64,000 nt of DNA from Helicobacter apodemus (GCF_000765745.2 NZ_JRPC02000004.1:34106-98105), one strand, 5' to 3'. Counted from the first letter of the stretch, positions 1-9,608 are shown. A program made the numbers and translations. The notes: generated by a model not told the origin, from the letters alone.

Positions 1-79
1 ATTGAATATATTTTTCCAAAAAGATGGACAGAAGCAAATTATAAAGGTTAGGTTAATCAAAATACTAAGTAGCACACTC

Positions 80-440
80 ATAATTTGCTAAAAATTTTTT
101 GCTTTGTACCCAACAATATCTTTCTCATAAATCTTGTTACTTTTGTTATCTCTAAATCTGATAAAGAGTTCTATCGTTTTGCAAGATTTTACCTCTTTAA
201 GGTAGTAAATCTAATCTATCCATAGTCTCAATAGGTTTTATTGAGTGAATTTGCAAATTCTAAACTAAATATAAGGAATAAAAAAGTCAAAAACTTAAAA
301 CAAAACTCTTTTGAATATTTTTAATCCGTTCTTGTGCAATATTAAAATACCCCTCCTTTATCTCACGACCTAAAAACTTCTTATCTAACCCTAAGGAATC
401 TTTGAGTGTGCTTCCACTTCTTAAAAAACAACCAAGCTTT
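80..440 (-). pseudogene. Remnant of a DNA methyltransferase C-terminus, with more decayed sequence after it
   Basis: Read on the minus strand from about 437 to 290, the DNA encodes a glycine-rich SGSTLKDSLGLDKKFLGRE segment followed by IKEGYFNIAQERIKNIQKS. This is the usual end of an N6/N4 DNA methyltransferase: the SAM-binding (F)xGSGxT loop, then the 'fiGiEid..Y.niAqeRi' tail. No start codon or remainder of the enzyme is visible upstream, so it is a fragment. Further along the strand (about 230-80) lies an open stretch containing RDNKSNKIYEKDIV, which loosely resembles the phage YopX family; that comparison is weak. I infer leftover restriction-modification or prophage DNA. Confidence 0.5.
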
Positions 441-589
441 TAAAATTTTATGTTAAATATACAAAAAGGAATGATTTTAAGGACTATAGATAGAGTTACA
501 AATTATCACAAAAGCAAAATCAAGCCAGAATGCTTGTAAAACCATTATTTCCCCATTGATCCCAATCCTTACTACAAAAGCTACAGGCT

Positions 590-1004
590 TAGAAGTTTTT
601 ACAGTATCACTTCAAAGGATTTAAATATTTAGTATAGCACACGAAATAGGACTTATATGTTACATAACGATGGCACAAGCCTAAGATACCACAATTGCAC
701 CGGGAATGGATAAAAGGAAAAGAAGCAAATTGTTTTGCTGCTAATCTTTTAATACCCAAAGATGGAGAGTCTTACGTCTTGCAGGGTTAGGATTGCAATA
801 GATTCTATGGCTAGTTATTTTGCGCATCCCCTATTGCCATAAAATACCGCTTAAATAATTTAGATGTATCTGTATATGTCCAATCAAATGTCAAAAGAGG
901 CAACCCTGCCCTAAAATAAAGAGGATTTAGTAAATGATGAAACTCTGCAAAAAATCAAACTACAAAATAAAATATCACGGCAAGTTATTGAAAATGAAGA
1001 ATAA
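590..1004 (+). pseudogene. Decayed ImmA/IrrE-family metallopeptidase
   Basis: Three consecutive pieces in different frames rebuild the family's landmarks. At 632-650 is SIAHEIG, the first part of the HExxH zinc motif. After a shift comes YMLHNDGTSLRYHN. At about 700-790 is EWIKGKEANCFAANLLIPKDGES, matching the family's conserved E-A-N-x-F-A-x-x-L-L-x-P. After another shift, CASPIAIKYRLNNL (about 829-870) matches the C-terminal 'VS..Ai..RL..Lg'. At least three frameshifts and in-frame stops make it non-functional. Family members act as proteases that clear phage or ICE repressors, so this points to a lost mobile element. A further decayed, possibly membrane-protein stretch continues to about 1,281. 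Confidence 0.65.
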
Positions 1005-1272
1005 TGAAAAACAATTAAATGCTACAGAAGCAATATTGCATAGTGCAAAAATATTAAATCTTTTAAGCAAGAATCTAATTAAAATATTTTTTAGTAGAAT
1101 TTGGGTTTAGTCTTTGTGATTGTTGGTTATATTTTTTAAATATATATCTTTATTATCAACTTGGAGAGAAAACAAATTTTATATTGACCTGAATATAAAA
1201 TGGGGTTATTTGTTATTGTGTGTATCTTGGGCAAATCTTTAAAGGACAATCTAAATCTCTTTATTGAAATGT

Positions 1273-1419
1273 TTAAGAAATAAAAATCCTTGCCTTAATT
1301 CCTATTCCCTTTATATATAAAACTTCAATTTTAAATGGGGGTTGTTTAGGGTTGCATACCTCTAGCACACAGCTTTTTAACTCTCCATCTGTATAATACT
1401 GATTTGGATAGATACGCAT
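1273..1419 (-). CDS. Small hypothetical ORF in a decayed region
   Basis: A 48-codon ATG-TAA frame begins MRIYPNQYYTDGELKSC and ends KGIGIKARIFIS. I do not recognise it. There is no convincing ribosome-binding site, and the neighbouring sequence on both strands is full of interrupted frames. It may be the surviving part of a larger dead gene rather than a functional small protein. Nothing else supportable lies between 1,420 and 1,725. Confidence 0.2.
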   Translation of the reverse strand: MRIYPNQYYTDGELKSCVLEVCNPKQPPFKIEVLYIKGIGIKARIFIS

Positions 1420-1725
1420 CTTAAGAAATTTTAACACCTATTCATAGTTAAACACATCCAACCAAAGGAATATTCAACTCCAGTTCTTTTTGTATTAGCA
1501 TTTATTCTCCTTTAAAGTAAAAAATCCCTACCATAAAGCACAGCATTGCTTTAATGAAATTTTAAGCAAATTGAAGTATCTACACGATTGTGCTAGAATA
1601 CACTTAAGCTTTTAATTGCCTATGCGAATTGTAGTTGCGTGGGCTTATGATTTAAAGACATTGTAAAGAAGTATAAAAAATAAGGAAGCACAAAGTACAA
1701 AAAGTTTAGATAATAAGGATAAGGA

Positions 1726-2568
1726 ATGAAAGGTTATATTCTTTTAATATTTATTTGTATATGTTTTGGTAATATCTTTGCCGCTCCCTCACAAGAGATT
1801 CCACCCCTTATGCAAGAGGCAAAAAATCTTTTTAGCATAGAAACTACGCGTATGCAAAATATACAGGGGAGATTTTATAATATCCATATTGCCATCCCAA
1901 AACATAAGGCAGATAAAAAGAATGTATTTTATACACTTGATGGCAATGCGTTTTTTCCTTTACTACTTAATGAAATAGCTACAAAAGAATCTACTAAGCC
2001 CTTTAAAGCATTGCCTATTATCATAGGAGTAGGACACTATAGCCCATTAGCTTATGATAGGGCATTACGCACTTATGATTATACGCCTTTGCTTCCTGAA
2101 TACTTGCAAGATAAATTTAGCGGTGGGGGCGGAATAGATAGTTTTTTAGATTTTCTTATACAAGAAGTTAAGCCCTCTATCCATAAACGATTTGGTGTGC
2201 CTCAGAAGGAGCTACTTTTTGGGCATTCTTTTGGTGGTCTTTTTGTGTTACATACACTTTTATCTAAACCACAGATCTTTACACATTATGTATGTGCTTC
2301 ACCATCACTTTGGTGGGGAGAAGGAAAATTTCTATCTTTACCCTTGAAACTAAGGGATTATCCAGATTCTATAATTTTTACGCGTGGAAGTTTGGAGAAA
2401 AATTCTAAAAAAATGCAAGGAGCATTGAAGCTAGAAAGTCTTATACAGGATTTGCAAACCAATGCACCCAACCCTAAAAATATCATGTTTATTGAGTTCG
2501 ATGGGCAAAGTCACGGTAGTTCTGTGCCTTATGCCCTGCAAAGTGGGTTAGATATATTTATGGAGTAA
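1726..2568 (+). CDS. Periplasmic alpha/beta-hydrolase esterase, IroE/Cee-like
   Basis: This 280-residue protein has a typical signal peptide (residues 1-20, hydrophobic core ILLIFICICFG, cleavage near IFAA). It has the alpha/beta-hydrolase nucleophile elbow GHSFGG at 166-171 (Ser168) and a C-terminal catalytic-type histidine in QSHGSS (His263). The R..DYTP element near 115-121 is common in the IroE/Fes branch of esterase-D-like enzymes. Periplasmic members such as IroE and Campylobacter Cee hydrolyse the trilactone of ferric enterobactin. A role in siderophore processing is therefore plausible but inferred. No siderophore transporter is adjacent; the only TonB receptor in the window is about 30 kb away. 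The gene stands alone, convergent with the GNAT gene that follows. Confidence 0.7.
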   Translation: MKGYILLIFICICFGNIFAAPSQEIPPLMQEAKNLFSIETTRMQNIQGRFYNIHIAIPKHKADKKNVFYTLDGNAFFPLLLNEIATKESTKPFKALPIIIGVGHYSPLAYDRALRTYDYTPLLPEYLQDKFSGGGGIDSFLDFLIQEVKPSIHKRFGVPQKELLFGHSFGGLFVLHTLLSKPQIFTHYVCASPSLWWGEGKFLSLPLKLRDYPDSIIFTRGSLEKNSKKMQGALKLESLIQDLQTNAPNPKNIMFIEFDGQSHGSSVPYALQSGLDIFME

Positions 2569-2651
2569 GGGTTTATGTTCTGTAAAGATTACAAGGTATA
2601 AAACATAAGCTTAAAAGGAGTAAAAGCAACTTTAAGGGTATAACTTTAACT

Positions 2652-3077
2652 TCATTTTAGAGACTTTACAAATACATAGCTTGTTTTTTGAAAATTCATT
2701 TTTTTCTCATAAAAACGATGTGCCTCCTCTCTTTTGAAGCTTGAGCTTAGTTCTATTTCCAAATAACCCTCTTTCTTTGCCATTTCTTCAATTTCTTGTA
2801 AAAATCTCTGCCCCAAGCCTTGCCCTCTTAAATGTGAGGCGATGATAAAATCGCAGATATATAGGCATTTATCACGGTATAGGACAAAAAATGGCATTAC
2901 CCCACAAAGCCCGATGATATTTTGTGATTGGCTATAAGAGGCAAAGAGTCGGTATTGCATACTTTTTTGCTGATGCACTACTTTGGTTGTGAATTCTTCT
3001 AAGCTTAAATGGGGACGCAATTCCTTCATTAATTTATAAGCACTTTGTATTTGCTTAGAAGTGATTAGCTCTTGCAT
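2652..3077 (-). CDS. GNAT-family N-acetyltransferase
   Basis: The protein has 141 residues and a single GNAT fold. The acetyl-CoA pyrophosphate-binding motif A is clear in the second half: RGQGLGQRFLQ, in the R/Q-x-x-G-x-G/A pattern. It is followed by a helix and a typical strand/loop ending EAHRFYEKKMNFQKTSYVF, matching the GNAT 'A..fYek.GF..' pattern. The N-terminal part is helix-rich and probably forms the substrate side. The acceptor cannot be told from sequence. It is a single gene, convergent with the esterase gene and with no operon partner. Confidence 0.8.
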   Translation of the reverse strand: MQELITSKQIQSAYKLMKELRPHLSLEEFTTKVVHQQKSMQYRLFASYSQSQNIIGLCGVMPFFVLYRDKCLYICDFIIASHLRGQGLGQRFLQEIEEMAKKEGYLEIELSSSFKREEAHRFYEKKMNFQKTSYVFVKSLK

Positions 3078-3512
3078 AAATATCCTTTTATGGTTTAATA
3101 GGTAAGAATTAGTATTGTATCAAAACAAATTATACTTTCCACTCGTCTAAATCTTTTTCATCCTTTAGTTTTTAAACAATCTTGTCCCAAACTCTATTAA
3201 GTTAGGAATCCTTCTGATAGGGGGATTTATCTTTGTTGATGCTTAAGCCAAGTTATAAGTTTTTTCTTCATTCCCTGCTTGAATATTTTGCTTTTTTCAA
3301 GCTAATATTTTGTTGCCTATGTATTCTAAAAATTTTTAACATCTTTTTATTCCAACAATAAATAAGGATTAAGAATAGATTGTGGTACTAGATTACAAAG
3401 AGTTTTAGAAAAAATTAAATACTACGATGAACTTAATACAAAAACTTGGTAGATTAAAAAATTAATGCAAAAGATAAACACTTTTAGAAAAACAAAACAA
3501 AGATTTTAGATA
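3078..3512. other. Gene-poor spacer, possibly with decayed coding traces
   Basis: There is no intact gene in these 435 bases. On the minus strand around 3,240-3,110, short open stretches (SINKDKSPYQKDS, then LNRVWDK, then KLKDEKDLDEWKV) follow each other in one frame but are broken by stop codons. They could be a dead small antitoxin-like gene, but I cannot assign them. I see no tRNA, hairpin terminator or repeat here. Confidence 0.3.
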
Positions 3513-3599
3513 TGGTGCCGAGAGTCGGAATCGAACCGACACGGGGTTTCCCCCACTAGATTTTGAGTCTAGCGCGTCTACCAATTTCACCACCCCGGC
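3513..3599 (-). tRNA. tRNA-Leu (anticodon CAA)
   Basis: An 87-nt class II cloverleaf on the minus strand. The acceptor stem is GCCGGGG paired with the tRNA 3' strand TCTCGGC, followed by discriminator A and an encoded CCA (3,513-3,515). The anticodon arm is CTAGA-CTCAAAA-TCTAG, giving anticodon CAA (codon UUG). The long variable arm and TTCGATTCC T-loop are as expected for leucine tRNAs. Confidence 0.95.
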
Positions 3600-3657
3600 T
3601 ACAAAATAGCCCACAATTATACATAATTTAACTCAAATTACACTGAATCAAAAATAC

Positions 3658-5241
3658 CTATAAAACAGCGTATTGGATACTAATACAAGCATCAATATTT
3701 GAAAGCTCTTTTAAAACTCGAGATTCAACTTCATCATCAACGATAATCACAGCTAAAGCCTCTTTTTTATAACGTGCTAAACGAAAATCCGCTATATTAA
3801 TATTATGTTTAGCAAGAATACTCCCAATAAAGCCTATCACACCAGGAGTATCGTTATTCCTAAAAAGTATCATTTTGCCCTCTGGTTTAATATCTAAAGA
3901 AAATTTATTAATTTCTACAATTTTTAAAGTATCCTCATTAAATACTGCCCCACTTACACTAAATTCTCCCTTTTGCGTCAATAATGTAAGTTTAACCTGA
4001 TTTTTAAAAACATTTTGGGATTCTTTTCCCTCCAATTGCACTTCAATACCACGTTCTTTTGCAACATAAGGAGCATTGACATAATTGACCTTATCCCCCA
4101 ATGTAGCATTTAAAATACCTACTAATGCAAAGGTAGAAAGGGAAGAGAGATGCTCTTTAATCTCACCTTGTGCTTCTAATTGAATAGAGCGAATCTCATC
4201 TTTATTCATCTGAATAGCAAAGAATGCCATTTTCTGCACTAACTCCAAATATCCCCTTACAAAATGTGGTAACTCATTCTCTCTAACAGGTAAATTAAGA
4301 GCATTAGGGAAACTAGAACCTCTTGCAGCCTCTAAAGCCGCTTTTGCTGCTTCAATAGCAATTTTTTCTTGGGATTCTAAGGTATTTGCTCCAATATGAG
4401 GGGTTACATAAATATTATTTAAATCTAAAAGTTTATTAGAAATAGCAGGCTCTTTAGTAAAAACATCTATTCCAGCAAAACGAATTTTATGGGATTGTAA
4501 AGCTTCAAAAAGTGCTTCCTCATTATACAATCCACCTCTTGCACAATTAATTAAAATTATGCCCTCTTTCATTTTTGTAATTTCATCTCTATCAATGATA
4601 TTAATAGTTTCTTTATTTTTTGGTGTATGTATAGTGATAATATCACAAGCTAGAATATCATCAAAGTTTTTTGTATAAGCAATACCTAAATCTGTAGCTT
4701 TTGTAGCATTAATATAAGGATCATAAGTAATGACCTCCATTTCAAAAGCTTTCATACGTTTTCCTACTCTACCACCAATATTTCCAAATCCAATAATGCC
4801 TAATTTTTTACCCTTTAATTCCGTTCCATACCAATCTTCACGTTTCCATTTGCGTTCATTTTTTAATTGTGCATTAGCTTCAGGCAGTCTCCTTACAGCA
4901 TTTAAAATATGTGCACAAGTGAGTTCTACCGCCGCAATAGTGTTAGCTGTTGGGACATTCATCACAATAACACCTTTTTTACTAGAACTTTCAATATCTA
5001 CATTATCCACGCCAACACCAGCACGAACAATAGCACGAAGTTTAGGAGCAGATTCTAAAAAATCTATATCTACATCTGTTGAACTCCGAGTAATTGCTAC
5101 ATCTGCTTTATGTAATTCTTTTTTTAATGTATCTTTTGGCAAAGTCGCTAAATTTAGCATCTCCACTTCTTTATCTTTTTTTAACAGTTCTAAACCACTT
5201 TGATGAATATGATCGCAGACAATAATTGTGAATTTTGACAT
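3658..5241 (-). CDS. serA: D-3-phosphoglycerate dehydrogenase
   Basis: SerA oxidises 3-phosphoglycerate to 3-phosphohydroxypyruvate with NAD+, the first step of serine synthesis, in the cytoplasm. Visible features are the N-terminal substrate domain, the Rossmann loop GIIGFGNIGGRVG, the catalytic Arg/Glu region (NCARGGLYNE), and the HIGANT motif carrying the catalytic His. A long C-terminal region of the 527-residue type ends in an ACT domain (GVIGFIGSILAKHNINIADF), which senses serine in related enzymes. I chose ATG at 5,241 (MSKFTIIVCDH) because GGAG lies just upstream; an in-frame ATG 16 codons earlier would run into the upstream gene. It sits in the conserved Helicobacter block serA-hypothetical-rpsA-ispH-aroA-pheT-pheS. 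Confidence 0.95.
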   Translation of the reverse strand: MSKFTIIVCDHIHQSGLELLKKDKEVEMLNLATLPKDTLKKELHKADVAITRSSTDVDIDFLESAPKLRAIVRAGVGVDNVDIESSSKKGVIVMNVPTANTIAAVELTCAHILNAVRRLPEANAQLKNERKWKREDWYGTELKGKKLGIIGFGNIGGRVGKRMKAFEMEVITYDPYINATKATDLGIAYTKNFDDILACDIITIHTPKNKETINIIDRDEITKMKEGIILINCARGGLYNEEALFEALQSHKIRFAGIDVFTKEPAISNKLLDLNNIYVTPHIGANTLESQEKIAIEAAKAALEAARGSSFPNALNLPVRENELPHFVRGYLELVQKMAFFAIQMNKDEIRSIQLEAQGEIKEHLSSLSTFALVGILNATLGDKVNYVNAPYVAKERGIEVQLEGKESQNVFKNQVKLTLLTQKGEFSVSGAVFNEDTLKIVEINKFSLDIKPEGKMILFRNNDTPGVIGFIGSILAKHNINIADFRLARYKKEALAVIIVDDEVESRVLKELSNIDACISIQYAVL

Positions 5242-5257
5242 CTCTAACACTCCACTT

Positions 5258-5737
5258 TTAGGCTTTAGCCAATATATAATTAATTTCATAATATTTTAGC
5301 TTATCTAAAACACTACGAAGATAATTTTCATCTTTTGTTAATACTACTAACCAAATATTATCTCCCACCTTATAATAGGAATATTTAATTTTATGGCTAC
5401 TAAATACTTGATTAACGCAAAAAAACTGATAATCATCAATCGCCCCTACTGAAACCCTAAAAACTTCTTCATCACTTTCTAGAATATCATCTTCAAGGAG
5501 TAATTTAACTTGCAAAACTGGAGCTGGATAAATAAATGGGCTACTACTCTTATTAGAAAGTTTATTCACCCAATCTGAAACATTGGCAAACTCTGGCTGA
5601 TTATTATCAACAGCTAACTCATAGGGTTTAAAAATAGGCAAAGCAACATTTATTGCATCTATATATTTACGAATAAGCACAAGCAATGTAATCAAGATAA
5701 AACAGGCTAAAATAGTCATCAATACTCTTACTTGCAT
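5258..5737 (-). CDS. Conserved hypothetical protein, single-pass membrane anchor
   Basis: The protein has 159 residues. An N-terminal membrane segment (about residues 6-22, MTILACFILITLLVLI) is followed by a soluble domain of alternating strands and helices with no motif I recognise. It lies 16 bases upstream of serA and 11 bases downstream of rpsA, so it is co-transcribed with them. A hypothetical gene occupies the same position between serA and rpsA in H. pylori (HP0398), from memory. Conservation of position suggests a real gene; its function is unknown. Confidence 0.75.
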   Translation of the reverse strand: MQVRVLMTILACFILITLLVLIRKYIDAINVALPIFKPYELAVDNNQPEFANVSDWVNKLSNKSSSPFIYPAPVLQVKLLLEDDILESDEEVFRVSVGAIDDYQFFCVNQVFSSHKIKYSYYKVGDNIWLVVLTKDENYLRSVLDKLKYYEINYILAKA

Positions 5738-5748
5738 ATTATATTCTA

Positions 5749-7419
5749 TTAAGAAATTCTATCTTTAATAATATCCCCTAAAGTCATTTTATTATCTACA
5801 TTATCATTAAAATCTTTCAATTTTGCCTTCTCTTTTTGCTTTTCTAATCTTTTAATAGAAACGCGAATTTTATTATTTGCACAATCAAGCAATGAAATCA
5901 CACCATTAATACTATCACCAACTTGAATCTCTTCCTTTTTAAGGGGTGGCAAATCTTCATTCCTAATAAGAGCATCTACTTCATCATCAATTTTAATAAA
6001 AATACCAAAATCTTTTATATCTCTGACTATACCGCTTATTTCACTATCTATTGAATATTTTTTAGCAAACTCTTCTACTGGGGAGGCTATAATTCCTCTG
6101 CGAGTTAAAGAAATTCTTTCTTTTTTTCTATCAATTTTAGCAATTTTTACTTCAATCTCCTCGCCAACTTTCATTAAATCTTTGCATTTCTCATTCTTGT
6201 TCCAATAGGCATCTTCATTATGTAACAAACCATCAATATTATCTAATTTAATAAAAGCTCCAAAATCTGTCAAAGTCGCAACACAACCCTTTAAAATATC
6301 ACCTTCTTTATATTTTTTAGCGAATTTATCAAAAGGCTTATCTAAGAGATTCTTAAGTGATACCCTTAAACGTCTCTCTTTGGTATTAATTTCTATAACC
6401 TCTACATCAATTTCTTGTCCGGTTTTTAAAAACTCTTCTGGGTTTTGAATATTTTTATTCCAAGAAATTTCAGAAATATGCAAAAAACCTTCAATATCAT
6501 TTCCTAAATCGACAAAGACTCCATAAGGCTCTATGTTGCTAACTGTAACTTTAATAGCATCCCCTACTTCAAGCTCTTTTTCAATTTCCCTCCAAGGGTC
6601 TTCTGTAGTTTCTTTAATAGAAAGAGCTAAACGACGTTTTTCTTTATCATAAGAAAGAACTTTAATAGGAACAACATCTTCTTCTTTATAGAGTTTTGAA
6701 GGATTAACGGGTCCTTTATAGCTAATTTCTGTGTAATGCACTAATCCCTCAACACCATTAACATCTACAAACATACCAAAACTAGTAATCTTTTTAACTT
6801 TTCCCTCTAAAATCCCTTCTTGCTTTAAAAGATTATCAATCGCATCTTTTTTAGTAGAGTTTTCAATTTCAAATAATCGCTTTCTTGAAATAATAATGCT
6901 ATCTTCTTCGGGTTTTACATTTACAATGCAAGCCTTAATAAACTTACCCTCTACCTTACTACCATCTTTAAAAGCTGCTCCAAATTTTGGCATAAAAAAC
7001 TCTATACCATCACTTTCAACAATGTATCCGCCCTTATTTTTTCTTATAACAACACCTTCGATAATTTTATCTTTATAGTTCTCACCTAAATCTTTGATAT
7101 ATTTTGCAATTTTTTCTTTACGTATTGCTTTTTTGTAAGAAACAATAGGTTGCTCATTTTTCTTCCCTGTAATAACAATTGGCAACAATTCCCCTACTTT
7201 AAAGAATAAATTCCCCTCTGAATCTTTAATTTCTTCAATAGAAATATTCCCTTCTTTCTTCTCTCCTGGAACTGCAATAATCACACAATTCCCTTCAATT
7301 GCTACAATCTCGCCTTGTGAAACCTTTTCATTCTCTTTTTTTTCATATTGTTCAAACATCGAAGCAAAATCTTCTTCAATCTCAATTTTCTCTAATTCCT
7401 GCATATTTACGCCAGCCAT
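5749..7419 (-). CDS. rpsA: 30S ribosomal protein S1
   Basis: S1 binds mRNA at the ribosome and helps unfold leaders during initiation. The 556-residue protein contains six S1 (OB-fold) repeats. The central and C-terminal ones are clear: GKVKKITSFGMFVDVNGVEG, VTVSNIEPYGVFVDLGNDIE, GCVATLTDFGAFIKLDNIDG and GIVRDIKDFGIFIKIDDEVD. The two N-terminal repeats are degenerate, as usual for the ribosome-binding half. The first ATG (MAGVNMQEL) is used here; an internal ATG five codons on is possible. The gene lies in the housekeeping block between ispH and the small membrane protein. Confidence 0.95.
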   Translation of the reverse strand: MAGVNMQELEKIEIEEDFASMFEQYEKKENEKVSQGEIVAIEGNCVIIAVPGEKKEGNISIEEIKDSEGNLFFKVGELLPIVITGKKNEQPIVSYKKAIRKEKIAKYIKDLGENYKDKIIEGVVIRKNKGGYIVESDGIEFFMPKFGAAFKDGSKVEGKFIKACIVNVKPEEDSIIISRKRLFEIENSTKKDAIDNLLKQEGILEGKVKKITSFGMFVDVNGVEGLVHYTEISYKGPVNPSKLYKEEDVVPIKVLSYDKEKRRLALSIKETTEDPWREIEKELEVGDAIKVTVSNIEPYGVFVDLGNDIEGFLHISEISWNKNIQNPEEFLKTGQEIDVEVIEINTKERRLRVSLKNLLDKPFDKFAKKYKEGDILKGCVATLTDFGAFIKLDNIDGLLHNEDAYWNKNEKCKDLMKVGEEIEVKIAKIDRKKERISLTRRGIIASPVEEFAKKYSIDSEISGIVRDIKDFGIFIKIDDEVDALIRNEDLPPLKKEEIQVGDSINGVISLLDCANNKIRVSIKRLEKQKEKAKLKDFNDNVDNKMTLGDIIKDRIS

Positions 7420-7483
7420 ACCTTACGCCCTTTTTAAATAAAATTTAACTATTTTAACTAAAATAGTCTTTTAAAAGTATTAA

Positions 7484-8308
7484 TTATAATTTTTCTATAT
7501 CTTGCACAACTTTATCAATAATCCAATTAGGTGTTGAAGCACCAGCACTAACACCACAAAGTTTCTTACCATCAAACCAACTTTTGCGTAACTCTAAATA
7601 ATCCTCAATCAAATAACAATCTTTACAATATTCTTTAGAAATATTATAAAGTTGCTTAGTATTAGAGGAGTTTTTACCGCCAACAATTATCATTATATCA
7701 ACTTCTTTAGCGAGATTTCTTGCGGATTCTTGATTATCAAAAGTCGCATTACAAATCGTATTAAAAACGCGACATTCTGCACAATTTCGCACTAAGAAAT
7801 CTACAATTTGTAAAAAAGATTCGATATTCTTTGTAGTTTGTGAAATAAGAGCTACTTTTTCTTGAATTTTGCTATTTTTTAAAGCCATTAAATCTTCAAT
7901 CACTAATGGTGTATTTTTACAATAACTCATAACTCCTTTTACTTCTGGGTGCTTCTCATCTCCAAAGATAATAATTTGATACCCTTCTGCACTCATCTTT
8001 TCACAAATTTCTTGAGGCTTTGTTACAAAAGGACAAGTAGCATCAGTAATATTTTTTGTTTTTTGTTTAAGCAGTTCTAAATCTTGCTTAGGAATTCCGT
8101 GAGTTCGGATAATAACTTCTGAATCTTTAGGTATCTCTTGAATATTTTCATTAACTACGACATTAAAATTTTCTTTCAAGCGTTCAATCTCTTTTGCATT
8201 ATGGATAAGAGGACCAAGTGTAATTCCATTAGGTTTTGATTCAGCAAGCTTTATAGCTCGTCTAACACCAAAACAAAATCCATAATTTTTAGCTAATTTA
8301 ACTTTCAT
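7484..8308 (-). CDS. ispH: 4-hydroxy-3-methylbut-2-enyl diphosphate reductase
   Basis: IspH (LytB) is the iron-sulfur enzyme that makes IPP and DMAPP in the last step of the MEP isoprenoid pathway. The 274-residue protein has the N-terminal GFCFGVRRAI with the first cluster cysteine, the second in DATCPFVTKPQ, and the third in the C-terminal half (NTICNATFDNQES). The conserved GGKNSSNTKQL and AGASTPNWII segments are present. ATG at 8,308 (MKVKLAKNYGF) is preferred over a site four codons earlier, because homologues start there. It overlaps the aroA end by 11 bases, so translation is probably coupled. Confidence 0.95.
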   Translation of the reverse strand: MKVKLAKNYGFCFGVRRAIKLAESKPNGITLGPLIHNAKEIERLKENFNVVVNENIQEIPKDSEVIIRTHGIPKQDLELLKQKTKNITDATCPFVTKPQEICEKMSAEGYQIIIFGDEKHPEVKGVMSYCKNTPLVIEDLMALKNSKIQEKVALISQTTKNIESFLQIVDFLVRNCAECRVFNTICNATFDNQESARNLAKEVDIMIIVGGKNSSNTKQLYNISKEYCKDCYLIEDYLELRKSWFDGKKLCGVSAGASTPNWIIDKVVQDIEKL

Positions 8309-9608
8309 TATCAACCTCAACTTGTGTTATAGCATTTAAAATTTCTAAAAAATTAGGGAAAGAGATATTAATATATTCTGCTTGAGTAATAGTAATTCCA
8401 CTTCTTAATCCAGCAATAGCAAAACTCATAGCAATGCGATGATCTCCATAACTAGGAACTTCACACATTTTAAAGTCTCCCCCACAGATTTCAAAACCAT
8501 CTTCTAACTCTTTTACCTCTATCCCACAAAGCTGCAAATTCCTAACTATTGCTACAATTCTATCAGTTTCTTTCACCCTTAACTCTTTAGCATTACTTAC
8601 TTTGCTCACACCTTTAGCACAAGCCATAGCAATAGCTAAAGCAGGGAGCTCATCAATAAGCCATGCGATTCTTTGATGAATCTCTATAGCCTTGAGATAG
8701 TTTGGAGAGCTTATCTCTATATCACCAATACTTTCATAAGTAGAAGAATACTTCCTATAAGTAATAGGCACACCCATTTGTTCTAAAACCCTAAAGGCTT
8801 CAATTCTTGTAGCATTAAGCAAGACATTACGCAAAATCCCACGAGAATTGGGAGTAATAGCAATAGCTAAAGCAAAGAAAAATGCACTAGAAGGGTCTGC
8901 TGGAATGTCAATTTCAAGTGGATTTAGAGGATTTTTTTGAGGAAAAATCTTAAGCTCTAAAGCACCATTAGGGTTTAACTTGCTTTCTAAGTTTGCACCC
9001 ATACCCATAAGCATTCTCTCACTATGATCTCTGCTTAATTGTGGCTCTGTGTATTTACATTCCCCCTTAGCATAAAGTCCGCTTAAAATTAAAGCAGATT
9101 TTACTTGTGCGCTGGCGATTTTACTAACATAATTAAAGGCATTTAAGCAAGGCTTTCCAATCACAACTAAAGGTGCAAGATTACCCCCATCTCTTCCGAA
9201 AATGCTCGCCCCTATTTGCCTTAAAGGTTCTACAACGCGTTTCATAGGACGGGCATTTAAATAGCAATCTCCACTTAAAACAAACATTCCCTCTCTAGCA
9301 CTCAATAAACCTAAATACAAGCGAATAGCTGTTCCTGCATTCCCACAATCTAAAATTTCACTAGGTTCTTTAAGCTGTTTTGGGGGGATAAAGACTAGCC
9401 CATCTTTTTCTTCTTTTACAACTAAGCCTAACTTCTTAGCAATCTCTAGGGTATTTAAAGTATCCTCACCTTGTAAATAATTCTTTACAAATGAAGGCTT
9501 ATAACTAAGTAAAGAAAAAATAACACTACGATGAGAAATAGACTTATCCGGGGCAATCTTTGAAAGATCGATTTTAAATCCAACACTTGGGGATACTTTT
9601 ATCCTCAT
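8298..9608 (-). CDS. aroA: 3-phosphoshikimate 1-carboxyvinyltransferase (EPSP synthase)
   Basis: AroA joins PEP to shikimate-3-phosphate on the way to chorismate. The 436-residue protein has the N-terminal PDKSISHR with the catalytic Lys, the GNAGTAIRLYLGLL PEP-binding loop, and the RPMKRVVEPLRQIGA segment. Later come SAQVKSALILSGLYA, the RVKETDRI motif and the C-terminal YGDHRIAMSFA. The loop reads GNAGTA with Ala after Asn, as in the glyphosate-sensitive class I type. The gene overlaps pheT by four bases (9,605-9,608) and ispH downstream, consistent with one polycistronic mRNA. Confidence 0.95.
   Translation of the reverse strand: MRIKVSPSVGFKIDLSKIAPDKSISHRSVIFSLLSYKPSFVKNYLQGEDTLNTLEIAKKLGLVVKEEKDGLVFIPPKQLKEPSEILDCGNAGTAIRLYLGLLSAREGMFVLSGDCYLNARPMKRVVEPLRQIGASIFGRDGGNLAPLVVIGKPCLNAFNYVSKIASAQVKSALILSGLYAKGECKYTEPQLSRDHSERMLMGMGANLESKLNPNGALELKIFPQKNPLNPLEIDIPADPSSAFFFALAIAITPNSRGILRNVLLNATRIEAFRVLEQMGVPITYRKYSSTYESIGDIEISSPNYLKAIEIHQRIAWLIDELPALAIAMACAKGVSKVSNAKELRVKETDRIVAIVRNLQLCGIEVKELEDGFEICGGDFKMCEVPSYGDHRIAMSFAIAGLRSGITITQAEYINISFPNFLEILNAITQVEVDNES

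Noticed and set aside
1..51. Open frame at the window start ending RWTEANYKG
   Set aside because: Only 16 codons are visible and there is no family resemblance, so it cannot be called a gene end with confidence.
4730..5203. 157-codon frame on the plus strand opposite serA
   Set aside because: It lies wholly inside serA and has a composition typical of an antisense mirror.
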